This document shows positions 43,267 to 52,652 of a stretch of 64,000 nucleotides of DNA, one piece after another. Source of the stretch: Cherax quadricarinatus (lineage: Eukaryota; Arthropoda; Malacostraca; Decapoda; Parastacidae). Below the pieces are notes generated by a model. The model was given only the letters and a program-made list of their open reading frames with translations, did not search any database and was not told the origin of the DNA. Made by a program: the position numbers and the translations under genes. How positions within the stretch are numbered: the stretch's first letter is position 1; the number at the start of each line of letters is the position of its first letter. The stretch spans positions 62,001-126,000 of the forward strand of contig NW_027195265.1 of assembly GCF_038502225.1 (NCBI RefSeq). The letters run 5' to 3'.

Positions 43267-43267
43267 T

Positions 43268-43399
43268 ACAGTGGATCCCCGAGTTTTGTGATTAATCCAT
43301 TCCAGAGAGTCTGATGAATGGTGAAATTCACGTCTGTCGAAACCATTTTCCCCATAAGAAATAATGGAAATTCAATTAATCCGTTTCAGACAACCATAG
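43268..43399 (-). mobile_element. Tigger 3' end fragment
   Basis: ACAGTGGATCCCCGAG followed by the typical CCCCATAAGAAATAATGGAA block. The next Tigger inserted at a TA at 43400 and cuts it off. Confidence 0.75.
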
Positions 43400-43401
43400 T
43401 A

Positions 43402-44351
43402 CAGTGGACCCTCGACATTCGATACCAATCCGTTCCTGAGAGATATCGAATGTCGAAAATATCGAAAGTTGAATTAATTTTCCCCATAAGAAATAATGGA
43501 AATCAAATTAATCCGTGCAAGACACCCAAAAGTATGAAAAAAAAAAATTACCACATGAAATATTAAATTTAATGCAATAGAATAATTACAATAACAATAA
43601 TAACAATAGAATAATCACAATAGAATAATTGACACTTACCTTTAATGAAGATCTGGTGATGATTGATGGGATGGGAGGAGGGGAGAGTGTCGAAGTTGTT
43701 ACTGTTTAGAATGGGAATCCCCTTCCATTAGGACTTGAGGTAGCAAGTCCTTTACTGGGGTTACTTCCCTTCTTCTTTTAATGCCACTAGGACCAGCTTG
43801 AGAGTCACTGGACCTCTGTTGCCGTTCCTTTAAGATTTGTCTAAAATGGGCCATAACATTGTCATTGTAATAGTCACCAGCACGGCTTGCAGTAGCTGTG
43901 TTAGGGTGATTTTCATCCATAAAGGTTTGCAGTTCAACCCACTTTGCACACATTTCCTTAATTTTTGAAGTAGGCACAATGGATTCCACAACTGGCATAG
44001 GCTTCTCAGGGTTAGCCCCAAACCCTTCAAAATCGTTCTTAATTTCCATACTAATTCTCACCCTTTTTACCACAGGGTTGGCACCAGAAGCTTTCTTGGG
44101 GCCCATGGTGACTTATTTTGCAGAAACAAGCACCAAAAACAGTGATAATATGGATAATATGGAATGTACCGAATGTATCCTTAGATGCGCGCACACTGGC
44201 TGGCTTGTAAACACTGGCACACTCGGGGCAGTTCAGGCCACACGTGGACACGTCTCGTACGAATCGAATTGAATGTCGGGTTTTCCATCGAATGTCGAGG
44301 CAAAATTTTTGCGTTAAAATGCATCGAATGTCGGATTTATCGAATGTCGAT
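43402..44351 (-). mobile_element. Tigger deletion derivative, second copy
   Basis: The left end CAGTGGACCCTCGACATTCG follows TA. The right terminal inverted repeat is missing about 20 bases because the Penelope-like element begins there. It encodes a short frame with the same two deletions as 10561-11536, which shows that both descend from one deleted master. It has ATTAAAGGTAAGT at 43631-43650 (minus). Confidence 0.9.
43699..44106 (-). CDS. Short Tigger-derived protein, second copy
   Basis: An intact frame of 135 codons from ATGGGCCCCAAG. The N-terminal MGPKKASGANPVVKRV block is fused to DFEGFGANPEKPMPVVE, PTSKIKEMCAKWVELQTF and GPSGIKRRREVTPVK. Compared with the copy at 10819 it lacks about 11 residues (SSMDRFVV region). 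The helix-turn-helix and catalytic core are absent. That two independent copies stay open is notable, but may only reflect recent spread. Confidence 0.55.
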   Translation of the reverse strand: MGPKKASGANPVVKRVRISMEIKNDFEGFGANPEKPMPVVESIVPTSKIKEMCAKWVELQTFMDENHPNTATASRAGDYYNDNVMAHFRQILKERQQRSSDSQAGPSGIKRRREVTPVKDLLPQVLMEGDSHSKQ

Positions 44352-44605
44352 AAGGGATTATGTATACCCCTGCAGAGGATGGAGGCTTGTCCTGTCTACT
44401 ACTGGTGATGTCCTTGATGGTCGTGGTTGTGGAGGTAGATACTTGGAATGATGTATTGGAAAAGATGTTGGAAACATGTTTGGCAATGGAGTTGGTGGGG
44501 AGGACTATGTTTCCAACAACCTTTCCAATACATCATTCCAAGTATCTACCTCCACAACCACGACCATCAAGGACATCACCAGTAGTAGACAGGACAAGCC
44601 TCCAT

Positions 44606-44937
44606 CCTCTGCAGGGGTATACATAATCCCTTGTAATGACTGCAACAAATTACATGTGGGCGAAACATCAAGAGACCTCCAAACACGTATTTCAGAACAC
44701 CAATATGCAAGCAGGACTGACGATACAAGGAATGCCTGTGTACAACATCGCAATTCACACAACCATTTAATTAACTACAGAAACTCAAGACTTATCGCCA
44801 CAGAAGACAACACTCAATACCGAAGAATCCTGGAATCATCGCTTATCTCTATAACCAACAATTTCAACCAGAACAACGGCTTCTATAACATAGCTGAACC
44901 ACTCGCCAAGAAACTTCTTCATCGCTATCCCACATAA
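44606..44937 (+). pseudogene. Penelope-like GIY-YIG endonuclease domain
   Basis: Reads AGVYIIPCNDCNKLHVGETS (GVY and the usual YIG position, here HVG), then RDLQTRISEHQYA with the catalytic R, HNHLINYRNSRLI, a conserved E in the RRILESSLI block, and the terminal N. It corresponds to the endonuclease at the C-terminus of Penelope RTs. The RT itself is missing, so this is a 5'-truncated copy. The frame is open to the stop at 44935-44937. Confidence 0.9.
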
Positions 44938-45111
44938 GAACATAGAACACTGCAGAAGGTCTACTCACAACTTGTCCAATACCCCTGCCAAGCTACCCAA
45001 GACTCTATAACTCCACCCGGTTGATCATCAGATGCAGCATTCTCCACCTGACCTCAACATTCTGAACATGACTATAAATACTCCCGTACCTTCCACCCCA
45101 GGTAGATCTGT

Positions 45112-45150
45112 GTGTGACTTGAAAAAGCCCACTGTGTGGGTGAAACGTTG
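45112..45150 (+). ncRNA. Hammerhead-like motif in Penelope 3' region (degenerate)
   Basis: GACTTGAAAAAGCCCACTGT followed by GTGGGTGAAACGTTGTC: a CCCAC-TGT-GTGGG helix II and a GAAAC core, preceded by a CTTGAAA that approaches CUGANGA. Penelope-like elements are known to carry hammerhead motifs; this copy has a damaged first core element. Confidence 0.4.
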
Positions 45151-45224
45151 TCAATAAAGGATCACATTATACTGCATATGTGTTTATATTTCCACTGTGT
45201 CGGTATTTGATACCATTTATTTCC

Positions 45225-46392
45225 AGGACCTACATTACTCAGGAGGAAAAGGCACTCCCAGGACATAAGCCTATGAAAGACAGGCTTACTCTTCTGATGT
45301 GTGCTAATGCTAGTGGTGACTGCAAAGTGAAGCCTTTATTGGTGTATCACTCTGAAACTCCCAGAGCGTTCAGGCAAAACAATGTCCTGAAGGCTAATTT
45401 GTGTGTGATGTGGAGGGCAAACAGAAAGGCATGGGTCACTAGGGACTTTTTCTATGACTGGTTACACCATGCATTTGCCACCACTGTGAAAATTTACCTA
45501 ATGGAAAAGAAACTGGACCTTAAGTGCCTCCTGGTATTAGACAGTGCTCCTGGTCATCCTTCAGACTTGGCAGAGCGACTTTCTAGGGACATGAGCTTCA
45601 TTAAGGTGAAGTTTTTGCCTCCTAATATCACTCCTCTCCTGCAGCCCATGGACCAGCAGGTCATTTCTAACTTCAAAAAACTCTACACAAAAGCTGTGTT
45701 TCAAAAGTGTTTTGAAGTGACCTCAGACACTTGATTGACTCTAAGAGAGTTTTGGAAAGATCACTTTAGTATCCTCAGTTTGGGGAGGGAGTGACGAAGA
45801 GGACCTTGAACTCTGCTTGGAAGAAACTGTGGCCACAATGTGTAGAAGAAAGGGATTTTGAAGGGTTTGGGGCTAACCCTGAGAAGCATATGCCAGTTGA
45901 GGAATCCACTGTGGCATTGGGAAGTCCTTGAGGTTGGAGGTTAGTGAGGAGGATGTGGAAGAGTTGGTGGAGGAGGACAATGAAGAACTAATCACTGAAG
46001 AGCTGCAAGATCATCTTCAACAGCAAGAGGCCACACCTAAGGAAACTGGTTCAGAGGAGGGGAGAGAGAAATTGAGGAAGTTGCCTACTTCAAAAATTAA
46101 GGAAATGTGTGCAAAGTGGGTTGAACTGCAAACCTTTATGGATGAAAATCACCCCAACACAGCTATTGCAAACCGTGCTGGTGACTATTACAATGACAAT
46201 GTTATGGCCCATTTTAGGAAAGTCTTAAAGGAATGGGAGGTACAGAGCTCTATGGACAGATTTGTTGTGTGACAGAGGTCAAGTGACTCTCAAGCTGGTC
46301 CTAGTGGCATTAAAAGAAGAAGGGAAGTAACCCCGGAAAAGGACTTGACACCTCAAGTCCTAATGAAAGGGGATTCCCCTTCTAAACACTAA
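45225..46392 (+). pseudogene. Tigger transposase, C-terminal part
   Basis: Shows TYITQEEKALPGHKPMKDRL, LLVLDSAPGHPSDLAERLS (second aspartate), FLPPNITPLLQPMDQQVISN (third aspartate), an in-frame TGA at 45732-45734, frameshifts near 45780 and 45925, an acidic stretch, PTSKIKEMCAKWVELQTF and a further TGA at 46270. The last block ends SKH at 46389. Not functional. Confidence 0.9.
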
Positions 46393-46577
46393 CACTCTCT
46401 CTCCCCTCCTCCCATCCCATCAATCATCACCAGATCTTCAATAAAGGTAAGTGTCATGTATTATATTCTTAGTAGAGTATTAACTGTGCATGTCTTCTTA
46501 AGTTTGTGTGTATTAAAATTAATAATTCATGTGGCAAAAAATTTTTTTTTTCATACTTTGTGGTGTCTTGCACGGAG
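45225..46577 (+). mobile_element. Tigger element, 3' two thirds
   Basis: A plus-strand Tigger close in sequence to the one at 62959-64000. It begins in the middle of the transposase gene behind the Penelope-like element and ends at 46577 shortly before its 3' inverted repeat (GTCTTGCACGGA). It carries AATAAAGGTAAGTGTCATG at 46439-46457. Confidence 0.9.
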
Positions 46578-47047
46578 TTTAGTTAGTTAGTTTAATATGT
46601 TTATTATGCACCCCATACCCATCCTGTGGGCGGTAGTTAAAAGATTACAGAGGTACATAATTGGTCCAGGGACTGGACTCCAAAGTTTTGAATGCTGAGC
46701 AAGTTACAGAGGTGATGAACTCACAATTTACAAAGGTAATGAACTCACAATTTACAAAGGTAATGAACTCCAGGTAGGTCTAGTCACAATCATGGCAAGT
46801 TACAAAGGTATTTACAGATTATAGAGGTACACAATGGGTCCAGGGACTGGGCCCCAAAGTTTGGATGGCTGAACTAGGTACAAGGTAATGAACTCACAAG
46901 TTACAAAGGTAATGAATACTATAAGAATGGTTACTTACGTTTATACATGGCTAAAATCATGAACAAATTATAGAGTAATGAGCAATTCACACTTCCACAC
47001 CCGGTCACAACTGTAGTGAGTTATTGGTGCAAATATTGATTGTTGAG

Positions 47048-47048
<1 letters not shown>
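46578..47048. repeat. LINE-tail-like repeat beside (AC)n, copy 1
   Basis: Starts GTTTAGTTAGTTAGTTTAAT, then TTTATTATGCACCCCATACC and CATCCTGTGGGCGG. Several short tandem GGTAATGAACTCACAA-type units follow. It matches 50209-50565. On the minus strand the end reads like an AATAAA-containing 3' tail. No coding sequence. Confidence 0.75.
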
Positions 47049-47086
<38 letters not shown>

Positions 47087-47108
47087 AATTCATACACACA
47101 CACACATA

Positions 47109-47193
<85 letters not shown>

Positions 47194-47304
47194 AAACTCA
47201 TACACACACATGCACACACTCTCATACACACACACACACACACACACACACCCACTCATACACACACACACACACTCATACACATACACACGCACACACA
47301 CACA
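47049..47304 (+). repeat. (AC)n microsatellite array
   Basis: A long AC array with occasional AT and CC interruptions. Open frames of alternating T/H or C/V across it are artefacts. Confidence 0.97.
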
Positions 47305-47345
47305 GGAGCTTGGACTCGACCCCTGCAATCTCAACTAGGTGATTG
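47305..47345 (+). mobile_element. CR1-like LINE, shortest tail copy
   Basis: GGAGCTTGGACTCGACCCCT, GCAATCTCAACTAGGTGATTG: the last ~40 bases of the CR1-like LINE, with (AC)n on both sides. Confidence 0.85.
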
Positions 47346-47364
47346 CACACACATACATACACAA

Positions 47365-47454
<90 letters not shown>
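47346..47454 (+). repeat. (AC)n microsatellite array
   Basis: AC repeat with a few ATAC units, between the shortest tail copy and CR1-like copy 1. Confidence 0.97.
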
Positions 47455-47456
<2 letters not shown>

Positions 47457-49197
47457 GAAATGATCAGGAGGTATGTGAGGAGCTGAACAGGAGATTTAAT
47501 TAAGTTTTTACAGTAGAGACAGGAAGGGCTGTGGGAAGACAGAACAGAAGGGAACATCAAGAGGGAATATACCAACAAGTGTTGGATGACATACGAACAA
47601 CTGAGGAGGAGGAGGTGAAGAAGCTCTTAAGTGACCTTGACACCTCAAAGGCGATGGGACCGGACAACATCTCCCCATGGGTCCTTAGAGAAGGAGCAGA
47701 GATGCTGTGTGTGCCTCTAACCACAATCTTCAACACATCCCTTGAAACTGGGCAACTACCTGAGAAATGGAAGACAGCTAATGTAGTCCCCATATTTAAG
47801 AAAGGAAACAGAAACGAGGCACTAAACTACAGACCTGTGTCTCTGACATGTATCGTGTGCAAAGTCATGGAGAAGATTATCAGGAGCAGAGTGGTCGAAC
47901 ACCTGGAAAGGAACAAGATTATAAATGAAAACCAGCATGGGTTCATGGAAGGCAAATCTTGTATCACAAACCTCCTGGAGTTTTATGACAAGGTAACAGA
48001 AGTAAGACACGAGAGAGAGGGTTGGGTAGATTGCGTTTTCCTAGACTGCAGGAAGGCCTTTGACACAGTTCCCCACAAGAGATTAGTGCAGAAGCTGGAG
48101 GATCAGGCACACGTAAAAGGAAGGGCACTGCAATGGATAAGGGAATACCTGACAGGGAGGCAGCAACGAGTCATGGTACGTGAAGAGGTATCACAGTGGG
48201 CGCCTGTTACGAGCGGGGTCCCACAGGGGTCAGTTCTAGGACCAGTGCTATTTTTGATATATGTGAACGACATGATGGAAGGAATAGACTCTGAAGTGTC
48301 CCTGTTCGCAGATGACGTGAAGTTGATGAGAAGAATTAAATCGGACGAGGATGAGGCAGGACTGCAAAGAGACCTGGAGAGGCTGGACATGTGGTCCAGT
48401 AACTGGCTTCTCGAATTCAATCCAGCCAAATGCAAAGTCATGAAGATTGGGGAGGGGCAAAGAAGACCACAGACAGAGTATAGGCTAGGTGGACAAAGAC
48501 TACAGACCTCACTCAGGGAGAAAGACCTTGGGGTGACCATAACACCGAGCACATCACCGGAGGCACACATCAACCAAATAACCGCTGCAGCATACGGGCA
48601 CCTGGCAAACCTGAGAATAGCGTTCCGATACCTTAATAAGGAATCGTTCAAGACACTGTACACTGTGTATGTTAGGCCCATACTGGAGTATGCAGCACCA
48701 GTCTGGAACCCACACCTGGTCAAGCACGTCAAGAAGTTAGAGAAAGTACAAAGGTTTGCAACAAGGCTAGTCCCAGAGCTCAAGGGAATGTCGTACGAGG
48801 AAAGGTTAAGGGAAATCGGACTGACGACACTGGAGGACAGAAGGGTCAGGGAAGACATGATAACGACATACAAGATACTGCGGGGAATAGACAAGGTGGA
48901 CAGAGATAGGATGTTCCAGAGAGGGGACACAGGGACAAGGGGTCACAACTGGAAGCTGAAGACTCAGACGAGTCACAGGGACGTTAGGAAGTATTTCTTC
49001 AGTCATAGAGTTGTCAGCAAGTGGAATAGCCTAGCAAGTGAAGTAGTGGAGGCAGGAACCATACATAGTTTTAAGAAGAGGTATGACAAAGCTCAGGAAG
49101 CAGAGAGAGAGAGGATCCAGTAGCGATCAGTGAAGAGGCGGGGCCAGGAGCTGAGTCTCGACCCCTGCAACCACAATTAGGTGAGTACAATTAGGTG

Positions 49198-49200
<3 letters not shown>
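47455..49200 (+). mobile_element. CR1-like LINE copy 1 in (AC)n
   Basis: Starts directly after (AC)n at AAGAAATGATCAGG, inside the region before the RT, and ends with GGGGCCAGGAGCTGAGTCTC, CCTGCAACC and two GTGAGT units that run straight into (AC)n. It is 5'-truncated, with the RT frame open throughout. Confidence 0.93.
47531..49123 (+). CDS. CR1-like reverse transcriptase (open frame)
   Basis: 530 codons without a stop. RT blocks in order: VKKLLSDLDTSKAMGPDNIS, EKWKTANVVPIFKKGNR, LNYRPVSLTCIVCKVMEK, QHGFMEGKSC, palm [34 protein letters not shown], palm C SLFADDVKLM, WLLEFNPAKCKVM, KDLGV, then the thumb (VRPILEYAAPVWNPHL, RFATRLVPEL). Both catalytic sites are intact. The endonuclease is missing because of 5' truncation, so the frame has no native start; a partial protein could fold but would not retrotranspose. 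It is the best-preserved RT in the window with copy 4. Confidence 0.9.
   Translation: MGRQNRREHQEGIYQQVLDDIRTTEEEEVKKLLSDLDTSKAMGPDNISPWVLREGAEMLCVPLTTIFNTSLETGQLPEKWKTANVVPIFKKGNRNEALNYRPVSLTCIVCKVMEKIIRSRVVEHLERNKIINENQHGFMEGKSCITNLLEFYDKVTEVRHEREGWVDCVFLDCRKAFDTVPHKRLVQKLEDQAHVKGRALQWIREYLTGRQQRVMVREEVSQWAPVTSGVPQGSVLGPVLFLIYVNDMMEGIDSEVSLFADDVKLMRRIKSDEDEAGLQRDLERLDMWSSNWLLEFNPAKCKVMKIGEGQRRPQTEYRLGGQRLQTSLREKDLGVTITPSTSPEAHINQITAAAYGHLANLRIAFRYLNKESFKTLYTVYVRPILEYAAPVWNPHLVKHVKKLEKVQRFATRLVPELKGMSYEERLREIGLTTLEDRRVREDMITTYKILRGIDKVDRDRMFQRGDTGTRGHNWKLKTQTSHRDVRKYFFSHRVVSKWNSLASEVVEAGTIHSFKKRYDKAQEAERERIQ

Positions 49201-49254
<54 letters not shown>
49201..49254 (+). repeat. (AC)n between CR1-like copies 1 and 2
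   Basis: A pure AC run of about 54 bases that serves both as the tail of copy 1 and as the 5' flank of copy 2. Confidence 0.95.
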
Positions 49255-49255
<1 letters not shown>

Positions 49256-49771
49256 GTGTACGTTAGGCCCATATTGGAGCATGCGGCACCAGTTTGGAAC
49301 CCACACCTAGCCAAGCACGTAAAGAAACTAGAGAAAGTGCAAAGGTTTGCAACAAGACTAGTCCCAGAGCTAAGAGGTATGTCCTACGAGGAGAGGTTAA
49401 GGGAAATCAACCTGACGACACTGGAGGACAGGAGAGATAGGGGGGACATGATAACGACATACAAAATACTGAGAGGAATTGACAAGGTGGACAAAGACAG
49501 GATGTTCCAGAGATTGGACACAGTAACAAGGGGACACAGTTGGAAGCTGAAGACACAGATGAATCACAGGGATGTTAGGAAGTATTTCTTCAGCCACAGA
49601 GTAGTCAGTAAGTGGAATAGTTTGGGAAGTGATGTAGTGGAGGCAGGATCCATACATAGCTTTAAGCAGAGGTATGATAAAGCTCACGGCTCAGGGAGAG
49701 TGACCTAGTAGCGATCAGTGAAGAGGCGGGGCCAGGAGCTCGTACTCGACCCCTGCAACCTCAACTAGGTG

Positions 49772-49774
<3 letters not shown>
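49255..49774 (+). mobile_element. CR1-like LINE copy 2 (thumb and C-terminus)
   Basis: Begins in the thumb (CGTGTACGTTAGGCCCATAT) after (AC)n. An open frame of about 150 codons reads VRPILEHAAPVWNPHL to a VTxx stop near 49708. The tail ends GTGAGT then (AC)n. The start overlaps an ACACCGTGTA stretch of the full LINE, so the junction shares AC bases with the target. Confidence 0.92.
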
Positions 49775-49808
<34 letters not shown>

Positions 49809-49836
49809 CCACACACACACACACACATACACACAC
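49775..49836 (+). repeat. (AC)n between CR1-like copies 2 and 3
   Basis: AC run with AACC and ATAC interruptions. Confidence 0.95.
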
Positions 49837-50143
49837 AAAATACTGAGAGGAATTGACAAGGTGGACAAAGACAGGATGTTCCAGAGATTGGACACAGTAA
49901 CAAGGGGACACAGTTGGAAGTTGAAGACACAGATGAATCACAGGGATGTTAGGAAGTATTTCTTCAGCCACAGAGTAGTCAGTAAGTGGAATAGTTTGAA
50001 GCGATGTAGTGGAGGCAGGATCCATACATAGCTTTAAGCAGAGGTATGATAAAGCTCACGGTTCAGGGGGAGTGACCTAGTAGCGATCAGTGAAGAGGCG
50101 GGGCCAGGAGCTCGGACTCGATCCCCGCAACCTCAACTAGGTG

Positions 50144-50146
<3 letters not shown>
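49837..50146 (+). mobile_element. CR1-like LINE copy 3 (C-terminus and tail)
   Basis: Starts AAAATACTGAGAGGAATTGA after (AC)n and is almost identical to 49471-49774 of copy 2, with one base lost near 49997 and a few substitutions. It may be a local duplication of copy 2 rather than a new insertion. Confidence 0.92.

Positions 50147-50208
<62 letters not shown>
50147..50208 (+). repeat. (AC)n after CR1-like copy 3
   Basis: A pure AC run of about 62 bases. Confidence 0.95.
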
Positions 50209-50210
<2 letters not shown>

Positions 50211-50565
50211 TAGTTTAATATCTTTATTATGCACCCCATACCCATCCTGTGGGTGGTAGTCAAAAGATTACAAAGGTACATAATGGGTCCAGTGACTGGA
50301 CCCCAAAGTTATGATAGCTGAACTAGTTACAAAGGTAATGAACTCCAGGTAGAACTGGTCACAATCATGGCAAGTTACAGAGGTAATGAACTCCAGGTAG
50401 ATCTGGTCACAATCATGGCAAGTTACAGAGGTAATGTATCAGCTTCACTCCTATACATGGTTACAGTCATGAACAAATTACAAAGTAATGAGTCACTGAT
50501 ACGTCCATACCTGGTCACAATTGTAATGAGTTATAAATACAAATATTAAGTGGATCATACATCCA
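50209..50565. repeat. LINE-tail-like repeat beside (AC)n, copy 2
   Basis: Matches 46578-47048 (TTTATTATGCACCCCATACC, CATCCTGTGGGTGG, GGACCCCAAAGTT) and holds two ~48-bp units with GGTAATGAACTCCAGGTAGA. (AC)n or AC-rich sequence flanks it on both sides. Confidence 0.75.
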
Positions 50566-50705
50566 CACTAGCGCGTGCGCACACATACACACACGAGGGC
50601 ACACGCACGAACATGTGCACACGAGCGTACAAATATATGCATACACACAAGAACGCACACCCACACACACACACACACACCCACACACACACACACACAC
50701 CCACA
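50566..50705 (+). repeat. AC-rich, imperfect array
   Basis: CA-rich with GCGTGCGC, GAGGGC and CCCAC interruptions; it is the 5' flank of CR1-like copy 4. Confidence 0.85.
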
Positions 50706-52652
50706 CTAAGTGCAACAGAGAATGGAAAAGGTACAGGAGGCATAGGACCCAGGAAAACAAGGAGATTAGTAGAAGAGCCAGAAACGAGTATGCGCAGATA
50801 AGGAGGGAGGCCCAGCGACAGTATGAAAACGACATAGCATCGAAAGTCAAATCTGACCCGAAACTGCTGTATAGCCACATTAGGAGGAAGACAACAGTCA
50901 AGGACCAGGTGATAAGGCTGAGGAAAGAAGGTGGAGAACTCACAAGAAACGATCAAGAGGTATGTGAGGAGCTCAACACGAGATTTAAGGAAGTATTTAC
51001 AGTAGAGACAGGAAGGACTCTGGGGGGACAGACCAGATGGGGACACCAACAAGGAATACACCAACAAGTGTTGGACGACATACATACAGATGAGGAGGAG
51101 GTGAAGAAACTGCTAAGGGACATCGATACCTCAAAGGCAATGGGACCGGACAACATCTCTCCGTGGGTCCTTAGAGAGGGAGCAGATATGTTGTGCGTAC
51201 CACTTACCACAATCTTCAACACATCCCTGGAAACTGGGCAACTACCTGAGGTATGGAAGACGGCAAATGTAGTTCCCATTTTCAAAAAAGGAGACAGAAA
51301 AGACGCACTAAACTATAGACCTGTGTCATTGACGTGTATAGTATGCAAAATTATGGAGAAGATTATCAGGAGGAGAGTGGTGGAGCACCTGGAACGGAAC
51401 AGGAGTATAAATGCCAACCAGCACGGATTCACGGAAGGCAAATCCTGTGTCACAAACCTTCTGGAGTTTTATGATAAAATAACAGAAGTAAGACAAGAGA
51501 GAGAGGGGTGGGTTGATTGCATCTTCTTGGACTGCAAGAAGGCCTTTGACACAGTTCCTCACAAGAGATTAGTGCAGAAGCTAGAGCATCAGGCGCATAT
51601 AACAGGAAGGGCACTGCAATGGATCAGAGAATACCTGACAGGGAGGCAACAACGAGTCATGGTACGTAATGATGTATCACAGTGGGCACCTGTGACGAGC
51701 GGGGTCCCACAGGGGTCGGTCCTAGGACCAGTGCTATTTTTGGTATATGTGAACGACATGACGGAAGGGTTAGACTCAGAAGTGTCCCTGTTTGCAGATG
51801 ATGTGAAGTTAATGAGGAGAATTAAATCTGATGAGGACCAGGCAGGACTTCAAAGAGACCTGGACAGACTGGACACCTGGTCCAGCAAATGGCTTCTCGA
51901 ATTTAATCCTGCCAAATGCAAAGTCATGAAGATAGGGGAAGGGCACAGAAGACCACAGACAGAGTATAGGCTAGGTGGCCAAAGACTGCAAACCTCACTC
52001 AAGGAGAAAGATCTTGGGGTGAGTATAACACCGAGCATGTCTCCGGAAGCACACATCAATCAGATAACTGCTGCAGCATATGGGCGCCTGGCAAACCTGA
52101 GAACAGCATTCCGATACCTTAGTAAGGAATCATTCAAGACACTGTACACCGTGTATGTCAGGCCCATACTGGAGTATGCAGCACCTGTTTGGAACCCGCA
52201 CTTGATAAAGCACGTCAAGAAACTAGAGAAAGTACAAAGGTTTGCAACAAGGTTAGTTCCAGAGCTAAGGGGAATGTCCTATGAAGAAAGACTAAGGGAA
52301 ATCGGCCTGACGACACTGGAGGACAGGAGGGTCAGGAATAGACAAGGTGGACAAGGACAGGATGTTCCAGGGAGGGGACACAGAAACAAGAGGCCACAAT
52401 TGGAAGTTGAAGACACAAATGAGTCAGAGAGATAGTAGGAAGTATTTCTTCAGTCATAGAGTTGTAAGGCAGTGGAATAGCCTAGAAAATGACGTAGTGG
52501 AGGCAGGAACCATACACAGTTTTAAGACGAGGTTTGATAAAGCTCATGGAGCGGGGAGAGAGAGGGCCTAGTAGCAACCGGTGAAGAGGCGGGGCCAGGA
52601 GCTAGGACTCGACCCCTGCAACCACAAATAGGTGAGTACAAATAGGTGAGTA
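50706..52652 (+). mobile_element. CR1-like LINE copy 4 in AC-rich DNA
   Basis: The longest copy (about 1.95 kb). It begins before the RT at AAGTGCAACAGAGAATGG and ends with two GTGAGT units followed by an (AC/CCCA)n array. One internal deletion of about 40 bases near 52333, bounded by GGAA-type microhomology, shifts the frame before the C-terminus. Confidence 0.93.
50715..52435 (+). pseudogene. CR1-like reverse transcriptase with C-terminal frameshift
   Basis: Open from the AC flank through the pre-RT region (SRRARNEYAQIRREAQRQYE, LLYSHIRRK), the full RT with [33 protein letters not shown] and SLFADDVKLM, and the thumb. At about 52333 a deletion removes the EDMITTYKILRG block present in copy 1 and changes the frame. 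The C-terminus continues in another frame to the stop near 52569. Both palm aspartate sites are intact. Confidence 0.9.

Larger units (their letters stand above)
44352..45224 (+). mobile_element. Penelope-like element (3' part) with inverted 5' end
   Basis: Holds the C-terminal GIY-YIG endonuclease and a 3' region of about 290 bases. The 5' end is a palindrome: 44352-44479 is the complement of 44505-44632 with a 25-base spacer. It separates two Tigger pieces. Such inverted 5' ends are known for Penelope-like elements. Confidence 0.88.

Noticed and set aside
46968..47578. Cysteine/valine- and threonine/histidine-rich frames
   Set aside because: They are translations of (AC)n and (GT)n arrays.
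48103..48930. A 275-codon minus-strand frame over CR1-like copy 1
   Set aside because: Antisense shadow of a well-supported RT.
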